Of a stretch of 49,145 bases of DNA, positions 34,280 to 41,610 are shown piece after piece; position 1 is the first letter of the stretch, and each line of letters opens with the position of its first letter. The position numbers were made by a program, and so were the translations under genes. The notes under the pieces are model-generated. The model was not told where the DNA came from, did no database searches, and saw nothing but the letters and a program-made list of their open reading frames with translations. Location of the stretch: contig JAGQUM010000009.1 in NCBI GenBank assembly GCA_020438485.1, forward strand, positions 1-49,145, read 5' to 3'. Source of the DNA: Thermoleophilia bacterium. GTDB lineage: Bacteria; Actinomycetota; Thermoleophilia; Miltoncostaeales; Miltoncostaeaceae.

Positions 34280-35485
34280 ATGGACGAGCCCGCCGCACAC
34301 CCCGACCGCTTCCGCCTCGCCATCGTCGTGCCGCGCTACGGGCCCGAGATCGGGGGCGGCATCGAGGCGCTCGCCCGCATGTACGCCACGCGGCTCGCCG
34401 CGCGCATGGACGTCACCGTCCTCACGACGTGCGCGCTCGACTACCGCACGTGGCGCGACCACCACCCCCCGGGCGAGAGCCGCGATGGGGACGCGACGGT
34501 GCTGCGCTTTCCCGTTCCCGAGCCCCGCGACGAGGCCACGTTCGACGCGCACTCGGCCCGGGTGCTGCCGTCCCCCGGGCGGGCGTCGCGTGCCGACCAG
34601 GAACGCTGGATGGACCTGCAGGGCCCCAACAGCCCCGGCCTGATGGCGCACCTGCGCGACCACGGCGCCGAGTACGACGCCGTCCTCTTCATGCCGTACC
34701 TGTACGCCACCACGGTCCGCGGCATCGGGCTGGTGGCCGACCGGGCCGTCATGCAACCCGCCGTGCACGACGAGCCCCCGCTGGCGCTGGGGATCTTCGA
34801 CGACGCGGTCGCCCACGCCCGTGGGTTCGTGTTCAACACCCCGGAGGAACGCGACCGTTTCGCGGCCCGTTTCGGGCGCGGCGCCGGCGACCCCGTCGTG
34901 GGTGCCGGCATCGACCCGCCGCCCGCCGCCGACGCCGCCCGCGCCCGGAATGCCGTCGGCGTCGAGGGTGATTACCTGCTGTACCTGGGCCGCGTGGACC
35001 CGTCCAAGGGCGTCGGCGCGCTGCTGGCCGCCCACGAGCGCCTGGTGGCCGACGTGCCGGGCGCCCCCGCCCTGGTCCTGGCGGGGGGCTCCGTGATGGA
35101 CCTGCCGGACCACCCGTGGCTGCGGTCGCCCGGCTTCGTGGACGACGCGACCAAGCACGGGCTCCTTGCCGGGGCGCTCGCTCTGGTCACCGCGTCGCCG
35201 TTCGAGAGCCTGTCGCTGGTGCTGCTGGAGGCGTGGTCGCACGGACGGCCCACGCTGTGCGCGGCCGGCACCGACGTGCTGGTGGGCCAGACCCGCAGGG
35301 CGGGAGGCGGCCTGTGGTTCGCGGATCCGGACGAGTACGTGGAGTGCGTCGACCTGCTGATGCGTCAGCCGCCGGTGGCGTGGGCGCTGGGCCGCCAGGG
35401 GCGCCGATTCGCGTCGGCGCAGGCGTGGCCGGCCGTGATCGACCGCCTCGAGGCCGCGCTGCGGGCGGCGTCGCCTACCCGGTGA
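34280..35485 (+). CDS. GT4-family glycosyltransferase
   Basis: This 401-residue GT-B protein begins RLAIVVPRYGPEIGGGIEAL, with TTCALDYRTWRDHHPPGE a little later. The donor domain starts at YLLYLGRVDPSKGVGALLAA, with LVTASPFESLSLVLLEAWSH as the donor site. It is a clear paralogue of the gene at 37693 (shared TTCA-D-TW, FMPYLYATT against FAPYLFGTT, HDEP). The two point in the same direction on either side of the wzm operon. It stands alone, divergent from wzt, and its last 11 bases overlap the end of the convergent GT4. No good ribosome site; a CAGACT box 12 bases upstream is a weak promoter candidate. Confidence 0.87.
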   Translation: MDEPAAHPDRFRLAIVVPRYGPEIGGGIEALARMYATRLAARMDVTVLTTCALDYRTWRDHHPPGESRDGDATVLRFPVPEPRDEATFDAHSARVLPSPGRASRADQERWMDLQGPNSPGLMAHLRDHGAEYDAVLFMPYLYATTVRGIGLVADRAVMQPAVHDEPPLALGIFDDAVAHARGFVFNTPEERDRFAARFGRGAGDPVVGAGIDPPPAADAARARNAVGVEGDYLLYLGRVDPSKGVGALLAAHERLVADVPGAPALVLAGGSVMDLPDHPWLRSPGFVDDATKHGLLAGALALVTASPFESLSLVLLEAWSHGRPTLCAAGTDVLVGQTRRAGGGLWFADPDEYVECVDLLMRQPPVAWALGRQGRRFASAQAWPAVIDRLEAALRAASPTR

Positions 35486-36515
35486 GGCGCCGCGCGAACG
35501 CCTCGATCTCCCCCGCCACGTCGCGGGAGCGGTAGCGCGCCACCCGGTCGCGCCCACGGCGGCGCATCTCGTCGCCCGCGCCGGGGTCGGTCAGGACGAT
35601 CCGCAGGGCCTCCGCGGCGAACACTGGGTCCCCGTCCGGCACCAGCAGGCCGCCGCCGTCGAGCGTCTCGGGGATCGCCGCGGCGTCGGCCGCGACCACG
35701 GGCAGCCCCATCGCCAGGGCCTCCAGCAGCGGAGCGCAAAACCCCTCGTGGGCGCTCAGCGACAGGTACGCGCCGGCGCCCGCGTAGCGCCGGTCACGCT
35801 CCGCGTCGCTGACCGCCCCGTGGAACACCACCCTGTCGGTCACCCCCAGGCGCCGCGCCAGCGCGCCCAGCGCGTCGCGGTAGCGCTCGAAGCCGTCCCA
35901 CGAGCCCACCACGTCGACGCAGGCGCCGGGCACCCGGCGCGCCAGCGCCGCGGCGGCCCGGACGACCGCGTCGATGCGTTTGCTCGGTACCACGCGGCCC
36001 ACCACCACGACCCGGGGTGAGCCCGTCGGGGCGGGCGTCCGCGGGGCGTCCGGCAGGTGCAGCAGCAGCGGGATGACGTCCACCGCGGCGGCGCCCGCCC
36101 GGCTCAGCTCCGCGGCGTTGTACGCCGAGTCGGCCACGCAGGCCCGGGCGGCGGCCACGAGGGCGGGGAGCGCGTCGCGCCCGCGCCGGCATAGCTCGGC
36201 CAGCCCGGGCTGCTCGGAAAGCAGCTCGGCGGGCGTGATGTTGTGGTACAGCACCGCGCGAGGGGTGTCGGACGGGAGCTCCAGGAAGCGCGCCGCGGCC
36301 CCGCTCCACAGGGAGTACCGCATCAGCACGGGCCCGGACGGCGTGAACCCGTCCAGCGGACGAACCTCACCCCGCAGATCGGGATGGATGTTCTCGGCGT
36401 GGATCTCCCCGCCGATACCGCGCCGCGCCAGCACGCGGCGCCACTCCAGGGCCTGCTGCGAAACGGCGTCGCGCGGCGCCATGGTGGCGACGAGCTGCTC
36501 GAGCCGCGGCGTCAT
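35475..36515 (-). CDS. GT4-family glycosyltransferase
   Basis: This 346-residue GT-B protein has HNITPAELL in the acceptor domain. VVVVGRVVPSKRIDAVVRA opens the donor domain, DRVVFHGAVSDAERDRRYA follows, and LSAHEGFCAPLLEALAMG is a textbook EX7E donor site. It is similar to mannosyl/rhamnosyltransferases of O-antigen loci. ATG 36515 overlaps the stop of the small helical protein (ATGA). It is the last gene of the wzm operon and converges with the GT4 at 34280. Confidence 0.88.
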   Translation of the reverse strand: MTPRLEQLVATMAPRDAVSQQALEWRRVLARRGIGGEIHAENIHPDLRGEVRPLDGFTPSGPVLMRYSLWSGAAARFLELPSDTPRAVLYHNITPAELLSEQPGLAELCRRGRDALPALVAAARACVADSAYNAAELSRAGAAAVDVIPLLLHLPDAPRTPAPTGSPRVVVVGRVVPSKRIDAVVRAAAALARRVPGACVDVVGSWDGFERYRDALGALARRLGVTDRVVFHGAVSDAERDRRYAGAGAYLSLSAHEGFCAPLLEALAMGLPVVAADAAAIPETLDGGGLLVPDGDPVFAAEALRIVLTDPGAGDEMRRRGRDRVARYRSRDVAGEIEAFARRLTG

Positions 36516-36853
36516 CCCCGGGGCTCCGACGACACCCGCGTGATCTCGCCGCGCAGCTCGGCGATGTCCCGGGCGATGCGGCGCCGGTCGGCCTGGGCGT
36601 CGAACAGGGCTCGCGAGAGCTGGTCGGCGAGGTCGGCCAGGAAGTGGTGCTGCGCGCGCACCACGAGTCGCTTGGCCGCGGTGATGGCGGGTCCCGCGCC
36701 GCGCGCCAGCGACCGGGCGCGGTCGGGGCGGACGCTCACCAGTCCCAGTGCGCCGTCGGGCGACATGCCGGCGCGCCGCAGCGCCGCCCGCTCGCGCACC
36801 CCCGCCATCAGCGCGTCCACGTCCACCACGCAGGGGGAGACCGGTAGCGTCAC
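36512..36853 (-). CDS. Small helical protein coupled to wzm (paralogue of 32604-32975)
   Basis: This protein has 113 residues, with no named family recognised. About 45 polar or mixed residues are followed by RPDRARSLARGAGPAI and then a continuous basic, amphipathic helix (from TAAKRLVVRAQHHFL) to near the end (IAELRGEITRV). It matches the wzt-coupled small protein without gaps over about 65 residues. GTG 36853 overlaps the wzm stop (GTGA) and its stop overlaps the GT4 start (ATGA). Each gene of the exporter is therefore followed at once by one member of this small family. A role as an exporter accessory, scaffold or length-control element is a hypothesis. Confidence 0.75.
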   Translation of the reverse strand: MTLPVSPCVVDVDALMAGVRERAALRRAGMSPDGALGLVSVRPDRARSLARGAGPAITAAKRLVVRAQHHFLADLADQLSRALFDAQADRRRIARDIAELRGEITRVSSEPRG

Positions 36854-37629
36854 AGCTCCACGGCGATGTCGCGCTCGAGCCTGCGGAACGTCCACCAGCC
36901 GAGCGCGAGGGACCCGAAGCCCACCACGGTGATGTAGGCAAGGATCTTCCAGGACGGCCACGCACCCCAGTACAGGCAGTCCTGCAGGGCAAGCACGAAC
37001 GGGGTCGGGAAGTTCACGAACTTCAGCACGTCCACCAGCCACGGCTTGCTGGTGGCCAGCGGGAACGTCTTGAACGTGTAGAGGATCGGAGTGACGAAGA
37101 ACCACGGCAGGATCAGGGCGTTCAGGATGTGCTCGATGTCGCGGAAGTACACGTTGAGAACCGACAGCGCCAGTGCGAGGCCCGTCACCAGCGCGATGCC
37201 GCACACCAGCACGAACGGCAGCAGCAGGAGCGTCAACCGGTCGCCGTCGTTCCAGATGAGCGCGGCGGGGATCAGGAGGGCCATCATGATCCCGGCGGGC
37301 AGGGCCTGGGACGCCATCGACGCGATCGGGACGATCTGTCGCGGGAAGCGCACCTTCTTCACCAGGTCCGCGTTGCCGATGAGGCTGCTGGACGCCACGA
37401 TGATCGCGCCGGAGAAGAACAGCCAGAACGCCTGCCCCACCAGCAGGAACTGCGGGTACCGGGGCATGGGGACGGCGGCGAACAGCACGGTGAACACGAG
37501 CGTGTACGCGAGCATCGCGACAAGGGGGTTGATGAGCGTCCACACGACGCCCAGCCACGACCCCTTGTAGCGGCCCCTCACCTCGCGTCGCAGCAGGTTC
37601 GCGAAGAGCTCGCGGGTGTGGGGCGCCAT
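36850..37629 (-). CDS. wzm: Polysaccharide ABC transporter permease
   Basis: This 259-residue protein has six hydrophobic segments. The N-terminal RELFANLLRREVRGRYKGSWLG and WTLINPLVAML are typical of Wzm/TagG permeases, as is ADLVKKVRFPRQIVP in the cytoplasmic loop. With Wzt (32972-34174) it forms the pore that exports completed lipid-linked polysaccharide. The start is ATG 37629, or GTG 37635, which lies seven bases after a TACACT box and would fit the leaderless pattern seen elsewhere. Wzm and Wzt are usually adjacent; here a GT4, a small protein and a plus-strand GT4 separate them. Confidence 0.92.
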   Translation of the reverse strand: MAPHTRELFANLLRREVRGRYKGSWLGVVWTLINPLVAMLAYTLVFTVLFAAVPMPRYPQFLLVGQAFWLFFSGAIIVASSSLIGNADLVKKVRFPRQIVPIASMASQALPAGIMMALLIPAALIWNDGDRLTLLLLPFVLVCGIALVTGLALALSVLNVYFRDIEHILNALILPWFFVTPILYTFKTFPLATSKPWLVDVLKFVNFPTPFVLALQDCLYWGAWPSWKILAYITVVGFGSLALGWWTFRRLERDIAVEL

Positions 37630-37642
37630 CAGCACGGGCGCC

Positions 37643-37648
37643 AGTGTA
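37643..37648 (-). promoter_or_regulatory. -10 box TACACT for the wzm operon
   Basis: TACACT on the minus strand ends 13 bases before ATG 37629 and seven bases before the in-frame GTG 37635. The second spacing matches the other leaderless starts. It is divergent from the TACGGT box at 37680. Confidence 0.5.
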
Positions 37649-37679
37649 GCCGCCCGCCGCGGCCCGGCCCCCGCGCCGG

Positions 37680-37685
37680 TACGGT
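37680..37685 (+). promoter_or_regulatory. -10 box TACGGT, leaderless promoter of the 37693 operon
   Basis: TACGGT ends seven bases before ATG 37693. It is the same hexamer as in the rmd promoter at 2206. Confidence 0.6.
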
Positions 37686-37692
37686 ATGGGAG

Positions 37693-38919
37693 ATGCGGCT
37701 GCTGATGGTGAGCCCCCGATTCGCCCCCGGCGTGTCGGGCGGGGCCGAGAACCTGGTGCGGGGGCTGGCCACGCACGCGCCCGCGGGCTGGGACGTGGAG
37801 ATCGCCACCACGTGCGCGCACGACCACCACACGTGGTTCAACGCGCTGCCGCCCGGCCGCGCCGTCGACGACGGGCTGGTGGTGCACCGCTTCCCCGTGT
37901 CCCCGCGCGACGCGTGGGAGCACGAACGCATCGCGGCGCACCTCGCCGCGGCCGGCGCGGTGCCGCCCGGGCAGGAGCTGCGCCTCATGGGCACCAGCGT
38001 CTGGTCGGCGGGCCTCCAGGAGTTCCTCGACGCCCGCGGCCGCGACTACGACCTCATCCTGTTCGCGCCGTACCTGTTCGGCACCACGTTCTGGGGCGCC
38101 CAGGCATGGCCCGGGCGCAGCGTGCTGATCCCGTGCCTGCACGACGAACCCCACGCGCACATGGCGTGCATGGGCGCGCTGTTCGGCGCCGTCGCCGGCT
38201 GCGTGTTCAACGCTCCGGCCGAGGAGCGGCTGGCCCGGCGCCTGTTCCCCGTCGCGTCCGGTGGCGTGGTGGGCATGGGCATCGATCCCGTGGACGGCCG
38301 CCCGGCGGCCCCGCCGCCCGCCGCGGTGGCCGCCCTGCCCGGCCCGTACCTCGTGTACGTCGGGCGCCAGGAGGAGGGCAAGCGCGTGGATGTCGCGGTT
38401 GAGTACACGGCCCGGCTGGCACGCGAGCGGCACCCGGGCCTGCACCTGGTGCTGATCGGCAGCGGCACGTACGCGGTGCCGCCCGCGGCGAGGCCCTACG
38501 CCACCCAGCTGGGGTTCGTCGACGACGACACGAAGCGCGCCGTGATCGCGGGCGCCGCCGCGCTGGTCAACCCGTCCGAGCTCGAGAGCTTCAGCATCGT
38601 GCTGATGGAGGCGTGGCGCGAGGGGGTGCCCGCGGTGGTCTCAGCGGGGTCGGACGTCATGGCCGAACACTGCGCCCTCTCGGGCGGCGGCGTCGCGTTC
38701 GCGGACTATGCTGGGTTCGCCGACGCGGTCTCCGCGATCCTCGACGATCCCGGTGGCGCGGCGCGCATGGGGGAGGCAGGCCGCGCATACGTCGCCCGCG
38801 AGTGGTCGTGGCCGGCGGTGACGGAACGCTTTCGCACCACCATCGAATCCATCTATGACCACGCCCAACGGGGACACGCCGCCGATGCCGAGGACGCTCG
38901 CGATCGTTCGCGCGCTTAA
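37693..38919 (+). CDS. GT4-family glycosyltransferase
   Basis: This 408-residue GT-B protein begins RLLMVSPRFAPGVSGGAENL. YLVYVGRQEEGKRVDVAVEY starts the donor domain and VNPSELESFSIVLMEAW is the donor site. It is a paralogue of the GT4 at 34280 and probably uses a related donor and acceptor. ATG 37693 was chosen because of the leaderless promoter seven bases upstream and the immediate first beta strand. It heads a plus-strand operon that runs to rfbC, with overlaps or very short gaps throughout. Confidence 0.88.
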   Translation: MRLLMVSPRFAPGVSGGAENLVRGLATHAPAGWDVEIATTCAHDHHTWFNALPPGRAVDDGLVVHRFPVSPRDAWEHERIAAHLAAAGAVPPGQELRLMGTSVWSAGLQEFLDARGRDYDLILFAPYLFGTTFWGAQAWPGRSVLIPCLHDEPHAHMACMGALFGAVAGCVFNAPAEERLARRLFPVASGGVVGMGIDPVDGRPAAPPPAAVAALPGPYLVYVGRQEEGKRVDVAVEYTARLARERHPGLHLVLIGSGTYAVPPAARPYATQLGFVDDDTKRAVIAGAAALVNPSELESFSIVLMEAWREGVPAVVSAGSDVMAEHCALSGGGVAFADYAGFADAVSAILDDPGGAARMGEAGRAYVAREWSWPAVTERFRTTIESIYDHAQRGHAADAEDARDRSRA

Positions 38920-39598
38920 CGAGGAGCGCACGGTCGGGGACGTCGTGGCCGATGTGCGCGCGCACATCCCGGGATGCGTCGTGGTGGTGGTGGACGACGG
39001 GTCGACCGACGCGACAGCCCCCCGGGCCCGCGCGGCGGGTGCCCGCGTCGTGAGCCTGCCGTTCAACCTCGGCATGGGCGGTGCCGCCCAGACCGGGTAC
39101 CGCATCGCGCGCGACGAGGGCTTCGACGCCGCCGTGCAGGTCGACGGCGACGGCCAGCACCCGGGGTCCGAGGCGGCGCGCGTCCTGGGGGCGCTGCTCG
39201 AGGGGCCGCACGACCTGGTGGTGGGGTCCCGTTTCCTGGAGGGGCGCGGCGACCTGTCGACACCCGCCCGCCGGTGGGGCATCCGCATCGCGTCGCACCT
39301 GCTGTCGGCCGTCATGGGGCGGCGGGTCACCGACGCCACGTCCGGGCTGCGGGCCGTGGGCCGTCGCGGCATCGCCCTGTACGCCCGCTCGTACCCCTGC
39401 GACTACGTCGAGGTGGAGGCCCTGATCCTGGCGGCCCGGGACGGCATGCGTGTGGCGGAGGTCCCGGTGACGATGCGCGCCCGCGAGCAGGGCAGATCCA
39501 CCATCCGGCCCGCGCACGCCCTGGTGTACGGGGCCCGGGTCGCCGTGGGCGCGGCGTCGCTGGCGGTCACCCGGCGCGCGGCGCCCGACCCCGGTTGA
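38885..39598 (+). CDS. DPM1-like GT2 polyprenyl-phosphate glycosyltransferase
   Basis: This protein has about 237 residues. LAIVRALNEERTV, VVVVDDGSTDAT, FNLGMGGAAQTGYRIA, and VQVDGDGQHPGSEA with the DxD are classic for dolichyl/polyprenyl-phosphate mannose synthase-like enzymes. VTDATSGLRAVGRRGIAL and the final RPAHALVYGARVAVG complete the family pattern. There are no C-terminal membrane segments. It probably loads a sugar on a polyprenyl phosphate for a GT-C enzyme. The start is ATG 38885, or ATG 38855 ten codons earlier; both overlap the upstream gene. The following DUF2304-like gene is its usual companion. Confidence 0.88.
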   Translation: MPRTLAIVRALNEERTVGDVVADVRAHIPGCVVVVVDDGSTDATAPRARAAGARVVSLPFNLGMGGAAQTGYRIARDEGFDAAVQVDGDGQHPGSEAARVLGALLEGPHDLVVGSRFLEGRGDLSTPARRWGIRIASHLLSAVMGRRVTDATSGLRAVGRRGIALYARSYPCDYVEVEALILAARDGMRVAEVPVTMRAREQGRSTIRPAHALVYGARVAVGAASLAVTRRAAPDPG

Positions 39599-39602
39599 GC
39601 CT

Positions 39603-39935
39603 GTGATCGTCGTCGCGCTCGCGTGCGTCGCCCTCGCCGGGGTGCTCGTGGCGCTCGTCGGCCGGCGCGCCATCGAGGAGCGCCACGCGCTGTGGTGGAT
39701 GGCCGTCGCCGTGGCATGCGGGGTCGTCATCGCCGCCCCGTCACGGGGCGCGCTGGCGCGCGCCGCCGACGTGTCACCCGCCGTGGTGGTGCTGGGGGTT
39801 GTCGCGGCGGGGCTGGGTGTGCTCCTGCTGGCCGCGTACGCCACGCTGGCGCGCCTGTCCGGCCAGACGCGGGCGCTGGCCCAGCGGCTGGCGATGCACG
39901 AGGAGCGGCACCCCCCCGAGGTCCCCGGCGGGTGA
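39603..39935 (+). CDS. DUF2304-like small membrane protein
   Basis: This 110-residue protein has three hydrophobic segments (VVALACVALAGVLVALVGRR, LWWMAVAVACGVVIAA, AVVVLGVVAAGLGVLLLAAY) and a polar helical C-terminus (ARLSGQTRALAQRLAMHEER). Its size, topology and position directly after a DPM1-like GT2 match the DUF2304 family, which commonly pairs with such enzymes and may help in membrane binding or flipping of the product. GTG 39603 follows the GT2 stop by four bases; its own stop overlaps the GT4 start as GTGA. Confidence 0.75.
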   Translation: MIVVALACVALAGVLVALVGRRAIEERHALWWMAVAVACGVVIAAPSRGALARAADVSPAVVVLGVVAAGLGVLLLAAYATLARLSGQTRALAQRLAMHEERHPPEVPGG

Positions 39936-41020
39936 ACGTCGCGTTCGACATGAGCCCCCAGTCGCTGGGGAACAAGGGTGCCGGCCGGTACACGCGGGAG
40001 CTGTCGGCCGCGCTGTCGCGGGAGGGGGGCGTGTCGCTCCAGAGAGTCGGCGTCTCGCAGCCGCGCACGCCGTCGGCCATGCACAACGCCGAGCGCGCGG
40101 CCCGGGCGATCCTGTCGTACCCGTTCGAGATCGGCCGCCAGGCGGCCCGCTCCGGCGCCGATCTGCTGCACCTCCCCGCGCCCATCGCGCCGGTGCGCGC
40201 GGCGATGCCCGTCGTCCTCACCATCCACGACGTGATGCCGTGGCGGCATCCGGGCGACTACGGGCGTGTGGCCCTGCGGCGTGAGCGGGCGTTCACGCGC
40301 CGCCTGGCGCGGTCCGCGCGACGCGTTCTGGTGCCGTCGCAGTTCACGCGGGGAGAGGTGATCGAGTACCTGGGCGTCGACCCTGACGCCGTGGCCGTCG
40401 TGCCGCACGGCGTGGACGGGCGGTTCCGTCCCCAGCCCACCGGCCTGGTGGGCCGCGCGCAGCGGTTCGGCATCCCGCCGGGGCCGTTCGTGCTGTGGGT
40501 GGGGACGTCCGAGCCCCGTAAGAACGCGGCGGCCCTCGAGGCCGCGTTCCGGCGGGTGCGCCGCGAGATGCCGGACGTCCACCTCGTGATGGCGGGCCCG
40601 TGGGCCGCCGACCCCTCGTTCGACGACGCGCCCGCGGCATCGGAGCACGGCGTCATCCGGCCCGGCGTCGTTACGGACGAGGAGCTGTCGCAGCTCTACA
40701 GCGAGGCCAGCTGCTTCGTGTTCCCGTCCCGATACGAGGGGTTCGGCCTGCCGCTGCTGGAGGCCATGGCGTGCGGCACGCCGGTGATCGCGGCGAACGT
40801 GGGGGCCATGCCCGAGGTGGTGGGCGACGCCGGCCTGCTGGTGGACCCCGACGACGAGGCCTCCATCGCGTCGGCGATTGAGTCGGTGCTGTCGTCGCCC
40901 GCCCTGGCGGCCGACCTGCGCCAGCGCGGCCTGGAGCGCGCGCGCGAGTTCACGTGGGCGCACGCGGCGGCCCGCACCGCCGAGCAGTACCGTCAGGTAC
41001 TGGGCGACGACGCCCGGTAG
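39932..41020 (+). CDS. GT4-family glycosyltransferase
   Basis: This 362-residue GT-B protein has NVAFDMSPQSLGNKGAGRYT in the acceptor domain and VVLTIHDVMPWRHPGDYG. FVLWVGTSEPRKNAAALEAA opens the donor domain, and FVFPSRYEGFGLPLLEAMAC is the donor site with its two glutamates. These features match mannosyltransferase-like (WbdA/MtfB-type) enzymes, but the donor cannot be fixed. GTG 39932 overlaps the DUF2304-like stop (GTGA). Confidence 0.9.
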   Translation: MNVAFDMSPQSLGNKGAGRYTRELSAALSREGGVSLQRVGVSQPRTPSAMHNAERAARAILSYPFEIGRQAARSGADLLHLPAPIAPVRAAMPVVLTIHDVMPWRHPGDYGRVALRRERAFTRRLARSARRVLVPSQFTRGEVIEYLGVDPDAVAVVPHGVDGRFRPQPTGLVGRAQRFGIPPGPFVLWVGTSEPRKNAAALEAAFRRVRREMPDVHLVMAGPWAADPSFDDAPAASEHGVIRPGVVTDEELSQLYSEASCFVFPSRYEGFGLPLLEAMACGTPVIAANVGAMPEVVGDAGLLVDPDDEASIASAIESVLSSPALAADLRQRGLERAREFTWAHAAARTAEQYRQVLGDDAR

Positions 41021-41022
41021 CC

Positions 41023-41030
41023 GGAGGAGG
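41023..41030 (+). promoter_or_regulatory. Strong ribosome binding site of rfbC
   Basis: GGAGGAGG ends seven bases before ATG 41038. It fixes the start of rfbC; the open frame extends 28 codons further upstream to 40954 inside the GT4 gene. Confidence 0.65.
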
Positions 41031-41037
41031 CGCGCGC

Positions 41038-41610
41038 ATGCAGATCGTCACGACCCGCCTGGAGGGCGTGCTCCTGGTGAGGCCCGCCGTGCACGGCGAC
41101 GAGCGCGGGTTCTTCGCCGAGACGTACCGGGAGGACGCCCTGGCCGACGCGGGGGTCACGACGCGGTGGGTGCAGGACAACCACTCGCGGTCCGCCCGGG
41201 GGGTGCTGCGCGGCCTGCACTTCCAGACCCACCCGGGGCAGGAGAAGCTGGTGCGCTGCGCCCGGGGCTCCATCTTCGACGCCGTGGTCGATATCCGCCG
41301 GGGCTCGCCCACGTTCGGGCAGTGGGAGGGTTTCGTGCTGGACGACCGCACGCTGCACGCCCTGTACGTGCCCGTCGGCTTCGCGCACGGCTTCTACGTG
41401 CAGTCCGACGTGGCGGACGTCGTCTACAAGTGCTCCAACTACTACGACCCGTCCACGGAGGCGGGGTTCGCGTGGGACGACCCTGACGTGCGGGTGGGGT
41501 GGCCCACCGACGACGTGCAGGTCTCGCATCGCGACGCGGAGGCACCGCGCCTGCACGACATCGCCGACGGCCTGCCGTTCACGTACGCCGGGCCGCCTCC
41601 AGCACGCTGA
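41038..41610 (+). CDS. rfbC: dTDP-4-dehydrorhamnose 3,5-epimerase
   Basis: This 190-residue cupin has DERGFFAETYR (from residue 21), the catalytic-His segment GVLRGLHFQ with His61, and YVPVGFAHGFYVQSD. It epimerises C3 and C5 of dTDP-4-keto-6-deoxyglucose on the way to dTDP-L-rhamnose. The partner genes rfbA, rfbB and rfbD are absent from the window, so they must lie elsewhere, or this enzyme serves a different 6-deoxy sugar. It is the last gene of the 37693 operon. Its 3' end overlaps the convergent GT4 by 32 bases. Confidence 0.92.
   Translation: MQIVTTRLEGVLLVRPAVHGDERGFFAETYREDALADAGVTTRWVQDNHSRSARGVLRGLHFQTHPGQEKLVRCARGSIFDAVVDIRRGSPTFGQWEGFVLDDRTLHALYVPVGFAHGFYVQSDVADVVYKCSNYYDPSTEAGFAWDDPDVRVGWPTDDVQVSHRDAEAPRLHDIADGLPFTYAGPPPAR

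Noticed and set aside
34175-34298. A longer minus-strand ORF reaching 34298 over wzt
   Set aside because: That frame encodes the 123-residue mini-protein only at its end (32604-32975); the rest is an arginine-rich shadow of wzt.
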